DNA of 64,000 nucleotides from Mangrovihabitans endophyticus (GTDB taxonomy: Bacteria > Actinomycetota > Actinomycetes > Mycobacteriales > Micromonosporaceae), in the NCBI RefSeq assembly GCF_014646155.1, contig NZ_BMMX01000020.1:1-64000 (forward strand), in the 5' to 3' direction. The notes below the pieces were generated by a model. The model saw only the letters and a program-made list of their open reading frames with translations. It was not told where the DNA came from and searched no databases. Position 1 is the stretch's first letter; the number at the start of each line of letters is the position of its first letter. Positions 1 to 8,845 of the stretch are shown in pieces. Position numbers and translations under genes: made by a program.

Positions 1-931
1 TCGTGCACCGCTGCGGGCCCGGCTGCGGCGCGACTGGCCGTTGCTGGTGATGGTCGCGCCCGGTGTGCTGTTGCTCGGCGTCTTTCATTACCTGCCGGTG
101 CTCGGAAACGTGGTCGCGTTCCAGGATTACAACCCCTACCTGGGTGACAGCCCGTTGCAGGCGTTCGCGAACAGCACCTGGATCGGGTTGGAGAACTTCC
201 GCATCCTGTTCGACGACCCGGCGTTCTGGGACGCCGTCTGGAACACCCTGTCCATCACCGCGTTCCAGCTCGTGTTCTTCTTCCCGCTGCCGATCCTGCT
301 GGCGGTCCTGCTCAACAGCGTGCTGTCCACGCGGCTGCGCGGCTTCGTGCAGACCGTGGTCTATCTGCCGCACTTCTTCAGCTGGGTGCTGGTGGTCACG
401 TTCTTCGTGCAGATGCTGGGTGGCGCCGGGCTGCTGTCCCAGGAACTGCGCGACGCGGGCATCTCGCCGCCGCAGATCATGTCCAACCCGCACACGTTCA
501 TCGTGCTGGTCACCGGCGAAGCCGTCTGGAAGGACGTGGGCTGGGGCACCATCGTCTTCCTGGCCGCGCTGTCCACCATCGACCCGAACCTCTACGAGGC
601 GTCCGCGGTAGACGGCGCCAGCCGCAGGCAGCGGCTCTGGCACATCACCCTTCCCGGGCTGCGGCCGGTCATCGTGCTGCTGCTGATCCTGCGCCTGGGC
701 GACGCGCTCACCGTCGGCTTCGAGCAGTTCCTGCTGCAACGCGACGCGGTCGGGCGACAGGCCGCCGAAGTGGTCGACACGTACGTCTATTTCCAGGCGA
801 TCATCACCGGCGACTACGGCCTGGGCGCGGCAGCCGGACTGTTCAAAGCGCTCGTTGGCCTGTTCCTCATCCTGCTCGCCAACCGGGTCGCCCACGCGAT
901 GGGCGAACAGGGGGTGTACTCGCGATCATGA
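1..931 (+). CDS. sugar ABC transporter permease, LplB type (5' truncated)
   Basis: Inner subunit of a binding-protein-dependent sugar importer in the cytoplasmic membrane. The reading frame is open from base 2, so the true start lies before the window; the visible Arg-rich stretch before the first helix (RRDWP) is typical of the LplB/UgpA N-terminus. About 309 residues are visible with roughly six hydrophobic segments. Near nt 597-660 is the EAA loop (EASAVDGASRRQ, then a LPGLRP stretch), which docks to the ATPase. The stop overlaps the next permease start (ATGA), so the two are translationally coupled. The solute-binding protein is presumably upstream and out of view. No ATPase gene is visible, which is normal for this subfamily because a shared ATPase is often encoded elsewhere. 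Confidence 0.93.
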   Translation, partial: RAPLRARLRRDWPLLVMVAPGVLLLGVFHYLPVLGNVVAFQDYNPYLGDSPLQAFANSTWIGLENFRILFDDPAFWDAVWNTLSITAFQLVFFFPLPILLAVLLNSVLSTRLRGFVQTVVYLPHFFSWVLVVTFFVQMLGGAGLLSQELRDAGISPPQIMSNPHTFIVLVTGEAVWKDVGWGTIVFLAALSTIDPNLYEASAVDGASRRQRLWHITLPGLRPVIVLLLILRLGDALTVGFEQFLLQRDAVGRQAAEVVDTYVYFQAIITGDYGLGAAAGLFKALVGLFLILLANRVAHAMGEQGVYSRS

Positions 932-1830
932 CGACCACCGCGCACGCCCGCCGCCCGGCCTGGGAGGAGAAGCCCTCACCCGCCGGGCAGACCATCAAGG
1001 GCGGCATTCTCCTCGCCGTCGTGCTGGCCGTGCTGATCCCGCTGTGGGTGGTGCTGGTCACCAGCGTGTCGTCACGGGAGACCATCAACGCCGCCGGCGG
1101 GCTGGTGGTGGTGCCCCGCGAGATCGACCTGGACGCGTACCGGGTCATCTTCGCCGGCGGGCAGGTCGCCCGTGCGCTGGGGATCAGCGCCGTGGTGACG
1201 GTCATCGGCACCGCGGTGAGCCTGGTGGTCACCGTGCTGGCCGCGTACGGGCTGTCCCGGCCCGGCTCGGTGGCGCACCGAGGGCTGCTCTTCTACTTCC
1301 TGCTCACGTTCCTGATCTATCCGGGGCTGGTGCCCAGCTATCTGGTGGTGACCGGCGTCGGCCTCAAGGACAACCTGTTGTCGCTGGTCCTGCCGGTGGC
1401 GGTGAACGTGTTCAATCTGGTCGTGGTGCGGGCGTTCATCCAGAACATCCCGGCCGAGCTGATGGACAGTGCCCGGGTGGACGGGGCGGGCGAGTTCCGC
1501 ATCCTCCTGCGCATCGTGCTGCCGCTGTCCAAGGCGGTGATCGCGGTGGTGGGCCTGTTCTACGCCGTCGGCTACTGGAACGTGTGGTTCACCGCGCTGC
1601 TCTACATCGACGACAACCAGAAGTTCCCGATCCAACGGATCCTGCAGAGCTTCATCCTGGCCGGGCTGACGCCGCAGACCTCGGGCAGCGCGGTGGGCGT
1701 CGCCCTGCCGCCCACCCTGGCGATCAAGATGGCGGTGGTCGTGGTGACGGTGTTGCCGATCGCCGTGGTGTACCCGTTCCTGCAACGCCACTTCATCCGG
1801 GGAGTGCTGATCGGCGCCGTCAAGGGGTGA
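928..1830 (+). CDS. sugar ABC transporter permease, LplC/YtcP type
   Basis: Second permease of the importer, 300 residues. Domain order is a short cytoplasmic N-terminus, first helix near residues 28-50, a periplasmic loop, then five more helices. The EAA loop lies near residues 175-205 (DSARVDGAGEF followed by LPLSKAV). ATG at 928 overlaps the previous stop TGA by one base-shifted ATGA. The family (LplC/YtcP) usually handles oligosaccharides released from complex polysaccharide. Genes immediately downstream are a GH95 and a GH42 glycosidase, which suggests the imported sugar is a fucosyl- or galactosyl-substituted oligosaccharide; that is inference from context. The last 11 bases overlap the 3' end of the convergent GH95 gene. 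Confidence 0.94.
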   Translation: MTTTAHARRPAWEEKPSPAGQTIKGGILLAVVLAVLIPLWVVLVTSVSSRETINAAGGLVVVPREIDLDAYRVIFAGGQVARALGISAVVTVIGTAVSLVVTVLAAYGLSRPGSVAHRGLLFYFLLTFLIYPGLVPSYLVVTGVGLKDNLLSLVLPVAVNVFNLVVVRAFIQNIPAELMDSARVDGAGEFRILLRIVLPLSKAVIAVVGLFYAVGYWNVWFTALLYIDDNQKFPIQRILQSFILAGLTPQTSGSAVGVALPPTLAIKMAVVVVTVLPIAVVYPFLQRHFIRGVLIGAVKG

Positions 1831-4060
1831 CCGTCATGCCGACCGCATCGCCGCGCGCACGCCGGGAGATCCAACTCAGTGTCAACGGCTGGTGGGCCGG
1901 CAGGACGCCCGACCAGCGGCCCGGACCGGCCGTGACGACCAGCGGCGTGTCGCGCCTCGCCACCAGCTCCGCGATCACCATGCCGGGTGCCCAGCGCAGC
2001 TCGCGCAGGGTGATCGCGTCGCGCGTCCGCAGCCCGGTGACCCGCCCGCGAGGCCAGGCGGCGGGCAGCGCGGGCAGCAGGTCGAGCCGGCCGTGCGCGC
2101 ATCGCACGAGCATCGCCGCGACGACCGCGGGCAGGCCACCGGCGATGTCCACGTTGAAGATCGCGCCCCGGTTGTGCGTCGGCACCAGCGTCGGCCGCCA
2201 ATAGCGGGTGGCCATCCCGGCGACGCACCGGTACGCCTCCTCCGCCATGCCCAGCGCCGCGGCGGCCAGGCCGAGCTGGGTCAGCCCGTACGCCATCTCG
2301 TCCGCCTCCGCGGTGTCCCACCAGGCCAGCCGGTCACGCACCGCGGCCCGTGCCGCCGCCCGGGTCGCCGGATCCTCGGTGATCAGCGGATCCGGCTCGT
2401 ACCACAGCGGCCACAGGTGCGACGCGTGCCGGTGCGCCGGCTGGTCGTCCAGATCCGGGTGCAGCCATTCGGCCAGCCGGCCGTCCGCCACCCGGTAGCC
2501 CGGCAGCGCGTCCCGCAACGTCCGCCATCCTTCCCGGTCCGGCTCCTCGGGGCCGGTCAGCGCGAGCAGGTTGGTCAGCACGTCGCGGGCGATGGCGACG
2601 TCCATGGTGGCATCCACGCATGCCTGCGATCCGGTGCCGGCCGGCGCGTTCTCCGGCGAGTAGGACGGCGCGAACGTCGCACGCCCGTCCCGGATCTGCA
2701 CGAAGTCCCGGAGGAACTGCGCGCATTCGCGCAGGAACGGCAACGCCCGCTCGTGCAGGAACCGCTGGTCGCCGGTGTATCGCCAGTAATCCACGTAGAG
2801 CCGGGCGAGCCAGCCCGCCCCGGCGGTCCAGAACGTCTGGCACCACACCGGCCCGAAGTGGTTCTGCCGGCCGTGGGTGGACAGGTGCACCGGCGTCAGC
2901 ACCCCGCCCGCGCCGTACAGCCGTCGAGCGTTGCGCCGCAGGTCGCCGCGGACCCGGTCGATCAGGTCGAAGACCGGCAGCAGCAACTCCGGGGTGCCGG
3001 TGGGCAGCAGACCGGCGACCGCCGCGGCCAGGTTGCCGTCCAGCGTGTATCCGCTGGACCAGGGCGGCGTCCAGGTGCCGCTCCAGACGCCCTGCAGGGT
3101 GGGCGGCAGCGCGCCGCAACTGCTGATGATCACGTACCGCCCGGCGTCGAAGAGGCGTTCCACCAGTGCCGGATCGGCCGCGGCGCGGCCCTCGCCCGCG
3201 TGCGCGAGCAGATCCGCGGTCGCGGCGGTGCGCTCCGCGGGTGCCGCACCCAGGTCCAGGTGGACCCGGCCGAACAGCTCGCCGTGCACCGCCGCGTGCT
3301 CGGCGAGCAGGGCATCGAAGTCGTCGGCCGGGGGCTCCGGGTCCGGGTCGCCGGGCAGCAGCGTGCGGATCACCAGTACGGCGTCCGACTCCAGCACCCC
3401 GGCGGGAGCCGTGGCACCGCCCCGCACCCGGCAGTGCACCCGATAGCCGGAGAGTGCGCCGGGCCAGGTCGCCTCCGGAAAACGCGCGGACAGCATGATC
3501 GCCTCGGGCGTGACCGCCACATCGGACACATACCGGCGCGGTGGCGCGCCGTCGATCGGCGTCAGTCGCAGGCTGCCCGCGAAGCCGCCGGTGGCGCTCA
3601 GCCGCACCACGATCGCGTCCAGGGGCCGGGAGGCGAACGCGGACAGGCACACCGTGCCGGCGGCGTCTTGCCGGCGCAGCGTGACCAGGCCGGTTTCCGG
3701 GTCGACGTCGCGCCGCACCGGTCCGGCCGCGCTGGGGGAGCGTGGCCGCACGGTCAGCGTGGCGGCGCCGACCAGCGGGTCGATCCAGAGAGTCTCGGCA
3801 TACCGCGGGTCCGCCGCTGCCGCTTCCCGCCAGACCGCGGTGGCCGCCTGCGCGTACCGGCCGGCGCGCAGCATGTCCCGCAGCTCGGGCAGCCTGCTCG
3901 CGGTGTCCGGCGGATCCCGTGGCGGGTGCAGCGGCAGGAACAGCCGCTCGTGCGAGAACGTCAGCCGCAGCGCCGCCGGACCGCCCCGGCACAGCGCGCC
4001 CTGCCGGCCGTTCCCGGTGACCAGGGCGTCCTCCCAGCCGTCGTTGACACCATCGATCAC
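1820..4060 (-). CDS. glycoside hydrolase family 95-like (alpha-L-fucosidase/galactosidase)
   Basis: Predicted exo-glycosidase of about 746 residues. The N-terminal beta domain starts with VTGNGRQGALC, the equivalent of the GNGRLGA signature of GH95. The (alpha/alpha)6 barrel carries LQGVWSGTWTPPW, SYSPENAP and HRHASHLWPLWY. In GH95 the general acid is the Glu of the SPEN motif, here about residue 470. No signal peptide is visible, so it probably acts on imported oligosaccharide in the cytoplasm. GTG at 4060 is preferred; a TTG at 4096 would add 12 residues but would run through the ribosome site of the divergent GH42 gene. GH95 members hydrolyse alpha-1,2-L-fucosides or alpha-L-galactosides; which one is not decidable here. 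Confidence 0.82.
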   Translation of the reverse strand: MIDGVNDGWEDALVTGNGRQGALCRGGPAALRLTFSHERLFLPLHPPRDPPDTASRLPELRDMLRAGRYAQAATAVWREAAAADPRYAETLWIDPLVGAATLTVRPRSPSAAGPVRRDVDPETGLVTLRRQDAAGTVCLSAFASRPLDAIVVRLSATGGFAGSLRLTPIDGAPPRRYVSDVAVTPEAIMLSARFPEATWPGALSGYRVHCRVRGGATAPAGVLESDAVLVIRTLLPGDPDPEPPADDFDALLAEHAAVHGELFGRVHLDLGAAPAERTAATADLLAHAGEGRAAADPALVERLFDAGRYVIISSCGALPPTLQGVWSGTWTPPWSSGYTLDGNLAAAVAGLLPTGTPELLLPVFDLIDRVRGDLRRNARRLYGAGGVLTPVHLSTHGRQNHFGPVWCQTFWTAGAGWLARLYVDYWRYTGDQRFLHERALPFLRECAQFLRDFVQIRDGRATFAPSYSPENAPAGTGSQACVDATMDVAIARDVLTNLLALTGPEEPDREGWRTLRDALPGYRVADGRLAEWLHPDLDDQPAHRHASHLWPLWYEPDPLITEDPATRAAARAAVRDRLAWWDTAEADEMAYGLTQLGLAAAALGMAEEAYRCVAGMATRYWRPTLVPTHNRGAIFNVDIAGGLPAVVAAMLVRCAHGRLDLLPALPAAWPRGRVTGLRTRDAITLRELRWAPGMVIAELVARRDTPLVVTAGPGRWSGVLPAHQPLTLSWISRRARGDAVGMTVTP

Positions 4061-4072
4061 CGCACCTACTTT
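4044..4072 (+). promoter_or_regulatory. near-consensus sigma70-type promoter of the GH42 gene
   Basis: TTGACA at 4044-4049 and TACTTT at 4067-4072 are separated by exactly 17 bp, giving a start of transcription near 4079 and a leader of about 28 nt before GTG 4107. The -35 box lies inside the first codons of the divergent GH95 gene, so the two genes' control elements are interleaved. Such a good -35/-10 match is uncommon in this GC-rich window, which suggests strong transcription held down by a repressor. Confidence 0.6.
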
Positions 4073-4106
4073 GGCTGGACTCCCAACAAAGGACAAGGGG
4101 GCCGGC

Positions 4107-6128
4107 GTGTTCTACGGCGGCGACTACAACCCGGAGCAATGGCCGGAACGGGTCCAGGACGAGGACATGGCGCTGATGCGCGCGGCCGGCATCACCGCGG
4201 TCACCGTCGGCGTGTTCTCCTGGTCGTGGCTGGAACCGGCGCCGGGGCGGTACGAGTTCGACTGGTTGGACCGGGTGCTCGACCGCCTCGCCGCGCACCG
4301 GATCGCCGCGGTGCTGGCCACCCCGACCGCCTCGCCGCCGCCCTGGTTCTCGCTGGCGCACCCGGAGGCACTGCCGGTCGGCGCGGACGGCGTGCGGCTC
4401 AGCCACGGCAGCCGGGACACCTACTGCGCCAGCGCGCCCGCCTACCGGGCCGCCGCGCGCAGCATCGCCGCGGTGCTGGCCCACCGGTACGCCGAACACC
4501 CCGCCCTGGCCCTGTGGCACGTGCACAACGAGTACGGCACCACCTGCCACTGCGACATCACCGCCGAGGCGTTCCGTGGCTGGCTGCGCGCCCGTCACGG
4601 CGACCTGGACGGCCTCAACGAGGCCTGGACCACGGCGTTCTGGAGTCAGCGCTACACCGACTGGGCGCAGGTCCGGCCGCCCCGGGTCACCCAGTACCTG
4701 CCCAACCCGGCACAGGTGCTGGACTTCCGCCGGTTCACCTCGGACGAACTCCTCGACGCGTACGTCGAGCAGCGCGACGTGCTGCGCGCCGCGACCCCGG
4801 GCATCCCGGTGACCACCAATTTCGTGCTCGGCGACTGGGTGCCGGTGGACCATGCGCGCTGGTCGCGCGAGGTCGACCTGGTCGCCGTGGACCATTACCC
4901 GAACGACGCCGGTCCGGCCGCGGAGGAGCAGGCGGCGTTCGCGGCGGACCTGGCCCGGGGATGGGCACGTTCCGCCGGCGCTGCGGACTGGTTGCTGATG
5001 GAGACCGCACCGAATCTGATCTACACGCCGGACCGGATGCACACGAAGGAGCCCGGCCGGATGGTGCGGCAGAGCATCGCCGCGGTGGCTCGCGAGTCCC
5101 GCGGCGCGATGTTCTTCCAGTGGCGTGCCCCGTGCGGTGGCGCGGAGCTGTTCCACTCCGCGCTGGTGCCGCACGCCGGGCCGGACAATCGGGTGTTCCG
5201 CGAAGCCGTCGAGCTGGGCGACCGGCTGCCCCGGCTGACCGAGGCCGCGGCCGGACGGGTCGACGCGCGGGTGGCGGTGCTGTTCGACGAGCCGTCCGCG
5301 TGGGCCCTGCAGGCACCGGGCCTGCCGGCGCAGGTGAACCACCGGGCGGAGGCGGAGCGGGCGCACCGCGCGCTCTGGCGCCTGGGCATCACCGCCGACG
5401 TGCTGGGCGGCGGCGACCTGAGCCGGTACGCGATGGTGGTGCTGCCCGCGCACTACCTGATGAGCGACGAGCGGGCCGGGCGGTTGCGCGCCTGGGTGGT
5501 TGCCGGTGGCCGGCTGGTCGTCACCTATCTCAGCGGCGTGGCCGACGAGCATGCCCGGATCCGCACCGGCGGGTACCCCGGCGCGCTGCGGAACCTGCTC
5601 GGCGTGCGGGTGGAGGAGTTCCACCCGGTGCCGCCGGGGGAGACCGTGCCGCTGTCCGGCGGGGGCACCGGCGCGCACTGGACCGAGACGGTGCACCCGG
5701 AGGGGGCCGACGTGGTGACCCGGTATGCCGCCGGGGTGCTGGACGGCCGCCCGGCCGTCACCCGGCACGCCCTGGGCCACGGGGAGAGCTGGTACGTGTC
5801 CACCCGTGTGGATGCCGGCGGCCTCGCCACGCTGCTGCGCACCGTGGCGGAGGCCGCCGGCATCGGACCGGTGTGTGCGGATTTGCCGCCGGGCGTCGAC
5901 GCGGTGCGCCGCCGCGACGGCGAGCGTTCCTGGCTCTTCCTGCTCAACCACACACCGGAGGCGCACGCGGTGCGCGCCGCCGGTGTGGACCTGCTGACCG
6001 GTGACCGCGCGGACGGGATCGTCGAGCTGGCCGCGGGCGGCGTCGCGGTGATCCGCGAGGATCCGGCGTCCGGCCGGGTGGTGGGGGCGTCGCATGCGGA
6101 AAAGCCCGGAAAGCCCTCAGGGCGGTGA
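4107..6128 (+). CDS. beta-galactosidase, GH42
   Basis: Predicted 673-residue beta-galactosidase (or alpha-L-arabinopyranosidase), the usual GH42 length. The N-terminus is the diagnostic YGGDYNPEQW. The TIM barrel spans about residues 5-380 with the acid/base Glu142 in HVHNEYG and the nucleophile Glu299 in LLMETAPN. It is followed by the trimerisation domain (about 390-590) and a small beta C-terminal domain. Start GTG at 4107 follows a GGACAAGGGGG purine tract; the frame stays open upstream but that part is antisense to GH95. No signal peptide, so it is cytoplasmic. It fits the sugar importer and GH95 next door as part of one catabolic locus. Confidence 0.95.
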   Translation: MFYGGDYNPEQWPERVQDEDMALMRAAGITAVTVGVFSWSWLEPAPGRYEFDWLDRVLDRLAAHRIAAVLATPTASPPPWFSLAHPEALPVGADGVRLSHGSRDTYCASAPAYRAAARSIAAVLAHRYAEHPALALWHVHNEYGTTCHCDITAEAFRGWLRARHGDLDGLNEAWTTAFWSQRYTDWAQVRPPRVTQYLPNPAQVLDFRRFTSDELLDAYVEQRDVLRAATPGIPVTTNFVLGDWVPVDHARWSREVDLVAVDHYPNDAGPAAEEQAAFAADLARGWARSAGAADWLLMETAPNLIYTPDRMHTKEPGRMVRQSIAAVARESRGAMFFQWRAPCGGAELFHSALVPHAGPDNRVFREAVELGDRLPRLTEAAAGRVDARVAVLFDEPSAWALQAPGLPAQVNHRAEAERAHRALWRLGITADVLGGGDLSRYAMVVLPAHYLMSDERAGRLRAWVVAGGRLVVTYLSGVADEHARIRTGGYPGALRNLLGVRVEEFHPVPPGETVPLSGGGTGAHWTETVHPEGADVVTRYAAGVLDGRPAVTRHALGHGESWYVSTRVDAGGLATLLRTVAEAAGIGPVCADLPPGVDAVRRRDGERSWLFLLNHTPEAHAVRAAGVDLLTGDRADGIVELAAGGVAVIREDPASGRVVGASHAEKPGKPSGR

Positions 6129-6180
6129 CCCACCGGCCGATTGTTGCGGCCGACCTCGTGAGCGGGAGGGAGGGGCGACC

Positions 6181-6384
6181 GTGGAAATGGCGATGGAGAT
6201 CGGCTACGGGCTGATCGAGGATGCCTTCGGTGAGTCGTCCCCGGTCCCGTGGTGGGCGTGGATGGGCGCGCTCGGCATGGTCTTCTGGGGCCTGCTGGTG
6301 CCCGGCGCGAAGGATGTCCGACCCGCGGCCGACGACGACGACCGTCTACGCGCCGCCGAGGCTGCTCTGGGGCGCCGTTCCTGA
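6181..6384 (+). CDS. small single-span membrane protein
   Basis: 67-residue protein of unknown function. Start GTG 6181 follows a GGGAGGGAGGGG ribosome site about 5 bases upstream; in-frame ATGs at 6187 and 6193 are less well placed. One hydrophobic segment (WWAWMGALGMVFWGLLVPG, about residues 23-41) is followed by an acidic DDDDR stretch and an Arg/Ala tail. Charge distribution suggests the C-terminus is cytoplasmic. It sits 52 bp after GH42, so it may be the last gene of that transcript. No family recognised. Confidence 0.6.
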   Translation: MEMAMEIGYGLIEDAFGESSPVPWWAWMGALGMVFWGLLVPGAKDVRPAADDDDRLRAAEAALGRRS

Positions 6385-6421
6385 GTGGTCGGTTGTCCGC
6401 CGCGATGGCGGCGAATCGTTG

Positions 6422-6443
6422 CGGCCGTTCCGCCGAACGGCCG
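6422..6443. terminator. hairpin after the small membrane protein
   Basis: Eight-base perfect inverted repeat (CGGCCGTT at 6422-6429 and AACGGCCG at 6436-6443) with a 6-nt loop, 38 nt past the stop at 6384 and before the MHYT gene at 6556. There is no T tract, so termination is only a likely role. Confidence 0.4.
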
Positions 6444-6555
6444 ATGGCCGGAGAGGGCCGTCCGGACGGAACTTGCGCCGTGGCCCACTGTCCGCTGCGG
6501 ATGTGGATTCCAGCAGGCAGGATGCATTCCGTACGCCGATCTTGGGGGGAACGGA

Positions 6556-7473
6556 ATGGTGGAAATCCATCACTTTACGCACGGATGGGTGACCCCCGGC
6601 TTCAGTTATGCACTGTCCGTGCTCGGCTCGTTGCTCGGTCTCGTGTGCGCGATCCGCCTGCGCAACGCGCAGAACACCGCCGGGCGTGTCTGGTGGCTGA
6701 GCCTCGCCGCCGTGGCCATCGGGGGCACCGGCATCTGGACCATGCACTTCGTGGCCATGATGGGTTTCAGCGTGGACGGCACGCCGATCCGGTACGACGT
6801 GGGCCTGACCGCGGCGAGCGCGCTCATCGCGGTCGTCTCGGTGACCGTCGGGCTCTCCATCGTCTCGTTCGGCAACCGGGCGGGCAGCGTCCGGATCATC
6901 CTCGGCGGTCTCATCTCCGGCCTGGGCGTCGGCGCGATGCACTACACCGGCATGGCGGCGATGCGGCTCAACGGTCACATCGAGTATGGGATCGGGCTCG
7001 TCGTGGTCTCCATGGCCATCGCGGTGGTCGCCGCGACGGTGGCGCTCTGGCTCGCCCTGACCGTCCGCAAGGCGACCGCGATCGTCGGCGCCGCGCTGGT
7101 CATGGGCGTGGCGGTGAACGGGATGCACTTCACCGGCATGGCCGCGATGTCGGTGCACCGGGTGAACGCGAACGCGATCGGCACGCCGTCCGGCGCGACC
7201 GCGAGCCAGATGCTCATCCCGATCGGGGTGGCGGTGCTGTTCGGCGCGCTCGGTCTCGCGTACGCGCTGATGGCCGCCCCGACGGACGAGGACCGCGCGG
7301 CCGCTGCCTACCTGGCGTCCCGCAGGTCGCCGGACTCCTCGGTGCCGCAGTCGACGGGCCGCCCGGCGCCGCAGGCGTCGTCGCGGCCGGACATCCCGGC
7401 GTCACGGGAGGCCGGTCGCCAGATGCCGACCATCGGCGCCTCCTGGACGTACCGGGACCGCTCCGGACGGTGA
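6556..7473 (+). CDS. MHYT-domain integral membrane sensor
   Basis: 305-residue membrane protein with about seven helices. MHYT domains are proposed to sense O2, CO or NO through a copper site formed by the Met/His residues. The repeats are visible as MHFVAMMGF, MHYTGMAAM and MHFTGMAAM, each at the outer end of a helix. The protein begins VEIHHFTHGW, the standard opening of the family. After about residue 245 a soluble Ser/Pro/Arg-rich tail follows, with no GGDEF, EAL or kinase output domain. Start ATG 6556 is preceded by GGGGGGAACGG. A paralogue lies on the minus strand at 36797-37705. Confidence 0.9.
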   Translation: MVEIHHFTHGWVTPGFSYALSVLGSLLGLVCAIRLRNAQNTAGRVWWLSLAAVAIGGTGIWTMHFVAMMGFSVDGTPIRYDVGLTAASALIAVVSVTVGLSIVSFGNRAGSVRIILGGLISGLGVGAMHYTGMAAMRLNGHIEYGIGLVVVSMAIAVVAATVALWLALTVRKATAIVGAALVMGVAVNGMHFTGMAAMSVHRVNANAIGTPSGATASQMLIPIGVAVLFGALGLAYALMAAPTDEDRAAAAYLASRRSPDSSVPQSTGRPAPQASSRPDIPASREAGRQMPTIGASWTYRDRSGR

Positions 7474-7495
7474 ACCGGGCGGCCCCGCGGCCTGG

Positions 7496-7828
7496 TCACT
7501 TCGGTGAGATCAGCCAGTTCCAGGCCCGTTTGAGCAGGCTCTCCTCGTCGGCCTCGGCGTTCGGCTCGGCCAGTTCCGCGGCCGGCACCGCGACGATCAC
7601 CCCGCGTTCGTAAAGCCCGTCCACCTGGTCCGGCCGGGCGAAGCGGTGTCCCCGTGGGGTGGTGAGGATCAGCCCGTGGAAGATGTCCTCTTGGTCGTCG
7701 GCGAGCACGTGGGCCACCTCGCCGACGGACTCGCCGGACCGGTCGTAGACGGCGGTCCCGTCCGGGAGCGCCAGATATGCGATGGGAGCGCCCAGGTCCT
7801 CGGGCGCCGTGTCGGTTTCCTCGGCCAT
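7496..7828 (-). CDS. PRC-barrel-like domain protein
   Basis: 110-residue soluble acidic protein. The middle (about residues 20-85) shows the beta-barrel pattern of PRC domains: DGTAVYDRSGESVGEV, then DDQEDIFHGLIL and a final RGVIVAVP strand. The C-terminus ends in a Trp-containing helix (KRAWNWL). PRC-barrels occur in RimM and in photosynthetic reaction centres and as small regulatory proteins in actinomycetes; the target here is unknown. It converges with the MHYT gene across 22 bp and lies 29 bp downstream of a response regulator on the same strand, probably co-transcribed. Confidence 0.72.
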   Translation of the reverse strand: MAEETDTAPEDLGAPIAYLALPDGTAVYDRSGESVGEVAHVLADDQEDIFHGLILTTPRGHRFARPDQVDGLYERGVIVAVPAAELAEPNAEADEESLLKRAWNWLISPK

Positions 7829-7857
7829 GCGCGCGAGGTACCCAGATCGGCGCGGGT

Positions 7858-8289
7858 TCAGTCCGGCGTCGGCAGAACGGCGACGTCCCGGTAGAAGTGG
7901 TTGATCTGGCGCACCGTCGATTCGAAGTCGTCCAGTCCGAACGGCTTGGTCACGTAGGCGTTGGCTCGGTGCTGATAGCTCGCCACGATGTCCGGCGTGT
8001 CGCCGGAGGTGGTGAGGATGATGACCGGTATCGCCTTGAGCGTGTCGTCGCTCTTGATGGCCGCCAGCGTCTCCCGCCCGTCCATCCGCGGCATGTTCAG
8101 ATCCAGCAAGATCAGATCGGGTCGCGGCACGCCGGTGAACGGCTCGTCACGGCGCAGAAAGTCCAGCGCCTCACGTCCGTCGGCCACACGGTGGACGGTG
8201 GTGCGGGCATCACTGTTCTCCAGCGCCTCGGTGATCATGAGTGCGTCGGCATCGTCGTCATCGACGACGAGAACCTGCAGACTCCGCAC
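7858..8289 (-). CDS. single-domain response regulator (Rcp1/CheY type)
   Basis: 143-residue stand-alone receiver domain. Visible active-site residues are the acidic DDDD cluster at 10-13, the phospho-acceptor Asp63 in LILLDLNMP, the Thr in ILTTSG and the Lys in VTKPFG. No DNA-binding output domain, so it should act by protein contact or phosphotransfer. The long loop before Asp63 and the PRPDLILLDLNMPRMDG sequence are typical of Rcp1-like regulators that partner phytochrome or GAF histidine kinases; no such kinase is in the window. Start GTG 8289 follows AAAGGGGGACGCG. Asp63 numbering assumes this start. Confidence 0.92.
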   Translation of the reverse strand: MRSLQVLVVDDDDADALMITEALENSDARTTVHRVADGREALDFLRRDEPFTGVPRPDLILLDLNMPRMDGRETLAAIKSDDTLKAIPVIILTTSGDTPDIVASYQHRANAYVTKPFGLDDFESTVRQINHFYRDVAVLPTPD

Positions 8290-8364
8290 CGCGTCCCCCT
8301 TTGGTTGCAGTGCGGCAAGCATAGGGGTAGTGCGTCTCGCCTCGCCAGCGGGTTGGCACCGGTC

Positions 8365-8715
8365 TCACATCGGCACGCTGAACCAGCTCGCTACCCGGGC
8401 CGGGGACATGTCGTAGCCGGTCGCGCGCGCCCCGGCCCAGTTGACGCCGACCAGCAGGCCCCGCACATCCATGTCGGGCAACCAGGCGTCCAGCCAGTCG
8501 TCCATGTCCACCTCGACGACCTCGAAATTGCGGTACGGGCCCACCTGGTCGACCACGCGATGAGCGCGCGACGCACGGGACCAGAAGGGCAGTGCCCGGG
8601 TGCCGTCCGGTGCCTTCGGCGTGGGGTGGCCCAACTGGTCCCGGATCGAGAAGACCCGCCAGTCCTGCGTTGCCTCACGTCGGAAGGCCGCCCGGTGCGG
8701 ACCGCTCAGGGACAT
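8365..8715 (-). CDS. DUF2750 domain protein
   Basis: 116-residue cytoplasmic protein matching the DUF2750 pattern: FWSRASRAHRV, then YRNFEVVEVDMDDWLDAWLP, ending GLLVGVNWAGARATGYDMSPA. Function of the family is unknown. Start ATG 8715 has a strong GAGGAGGAGG ribosome site 5-6 bases upstream. It heads the minus-strand group with the receiver and PRC genes and is divergent from the GNAT gene. Confidence 0.85.
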   Translation of the reverse strand: MSLSGPHRAAFRREATQDWRVFSIRDQLGHPTPKAPDGTRALPFWSRASRAHRVVDQVGPYRNFEVVEVDMDDWLDAWLPDMDVRGLLVGVNWAGARATGYDMSPARVASWFSVPM

Positions 8716-8833
8716 GCCGCCTCCTCCTCGTTGTCGCGCCTGCACCCATCGTCGCTTCCCCCGGGGCGCGGAGGGCGAGAAAGGGCAAAACGACCCCACC
8801 GCCGCGTGCCGTCCGCGGCGGGCAGCGAGCCGT

Positions 8834-8839
8834 TACCGT
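8834..8839 (+). promoter_or_regulatory. -10 box of a leaderless GNAT transcript
   Basis: TACCGT ends 6 nt before the GTG at 8846 and no Shine-Dalgarno sequence is present. This spacing is the signature of leaderless actinobacterial mRNAs. No convincing -35 box is seen. Confidence 0.4.
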
Positions 8840-8845
8840 CGCGCG

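Noticed and set aside
1892-6004. A 1370-codon plus-strand open frame across the glycosidase region
   Set aside because: It is the antisense or out-of-frame shadow of GH95 and GH42, rich in Arg/Pro/Gly, with no domain. GC-rich codon bias leaves such frames open.
4107-6128. Extended GH42 start upstream at 3495
   Set aside because: The upstream part is antisense to GH95 and the GH42 family N-terminus (YGGDYNPEQW) starts just after GTG 4107.
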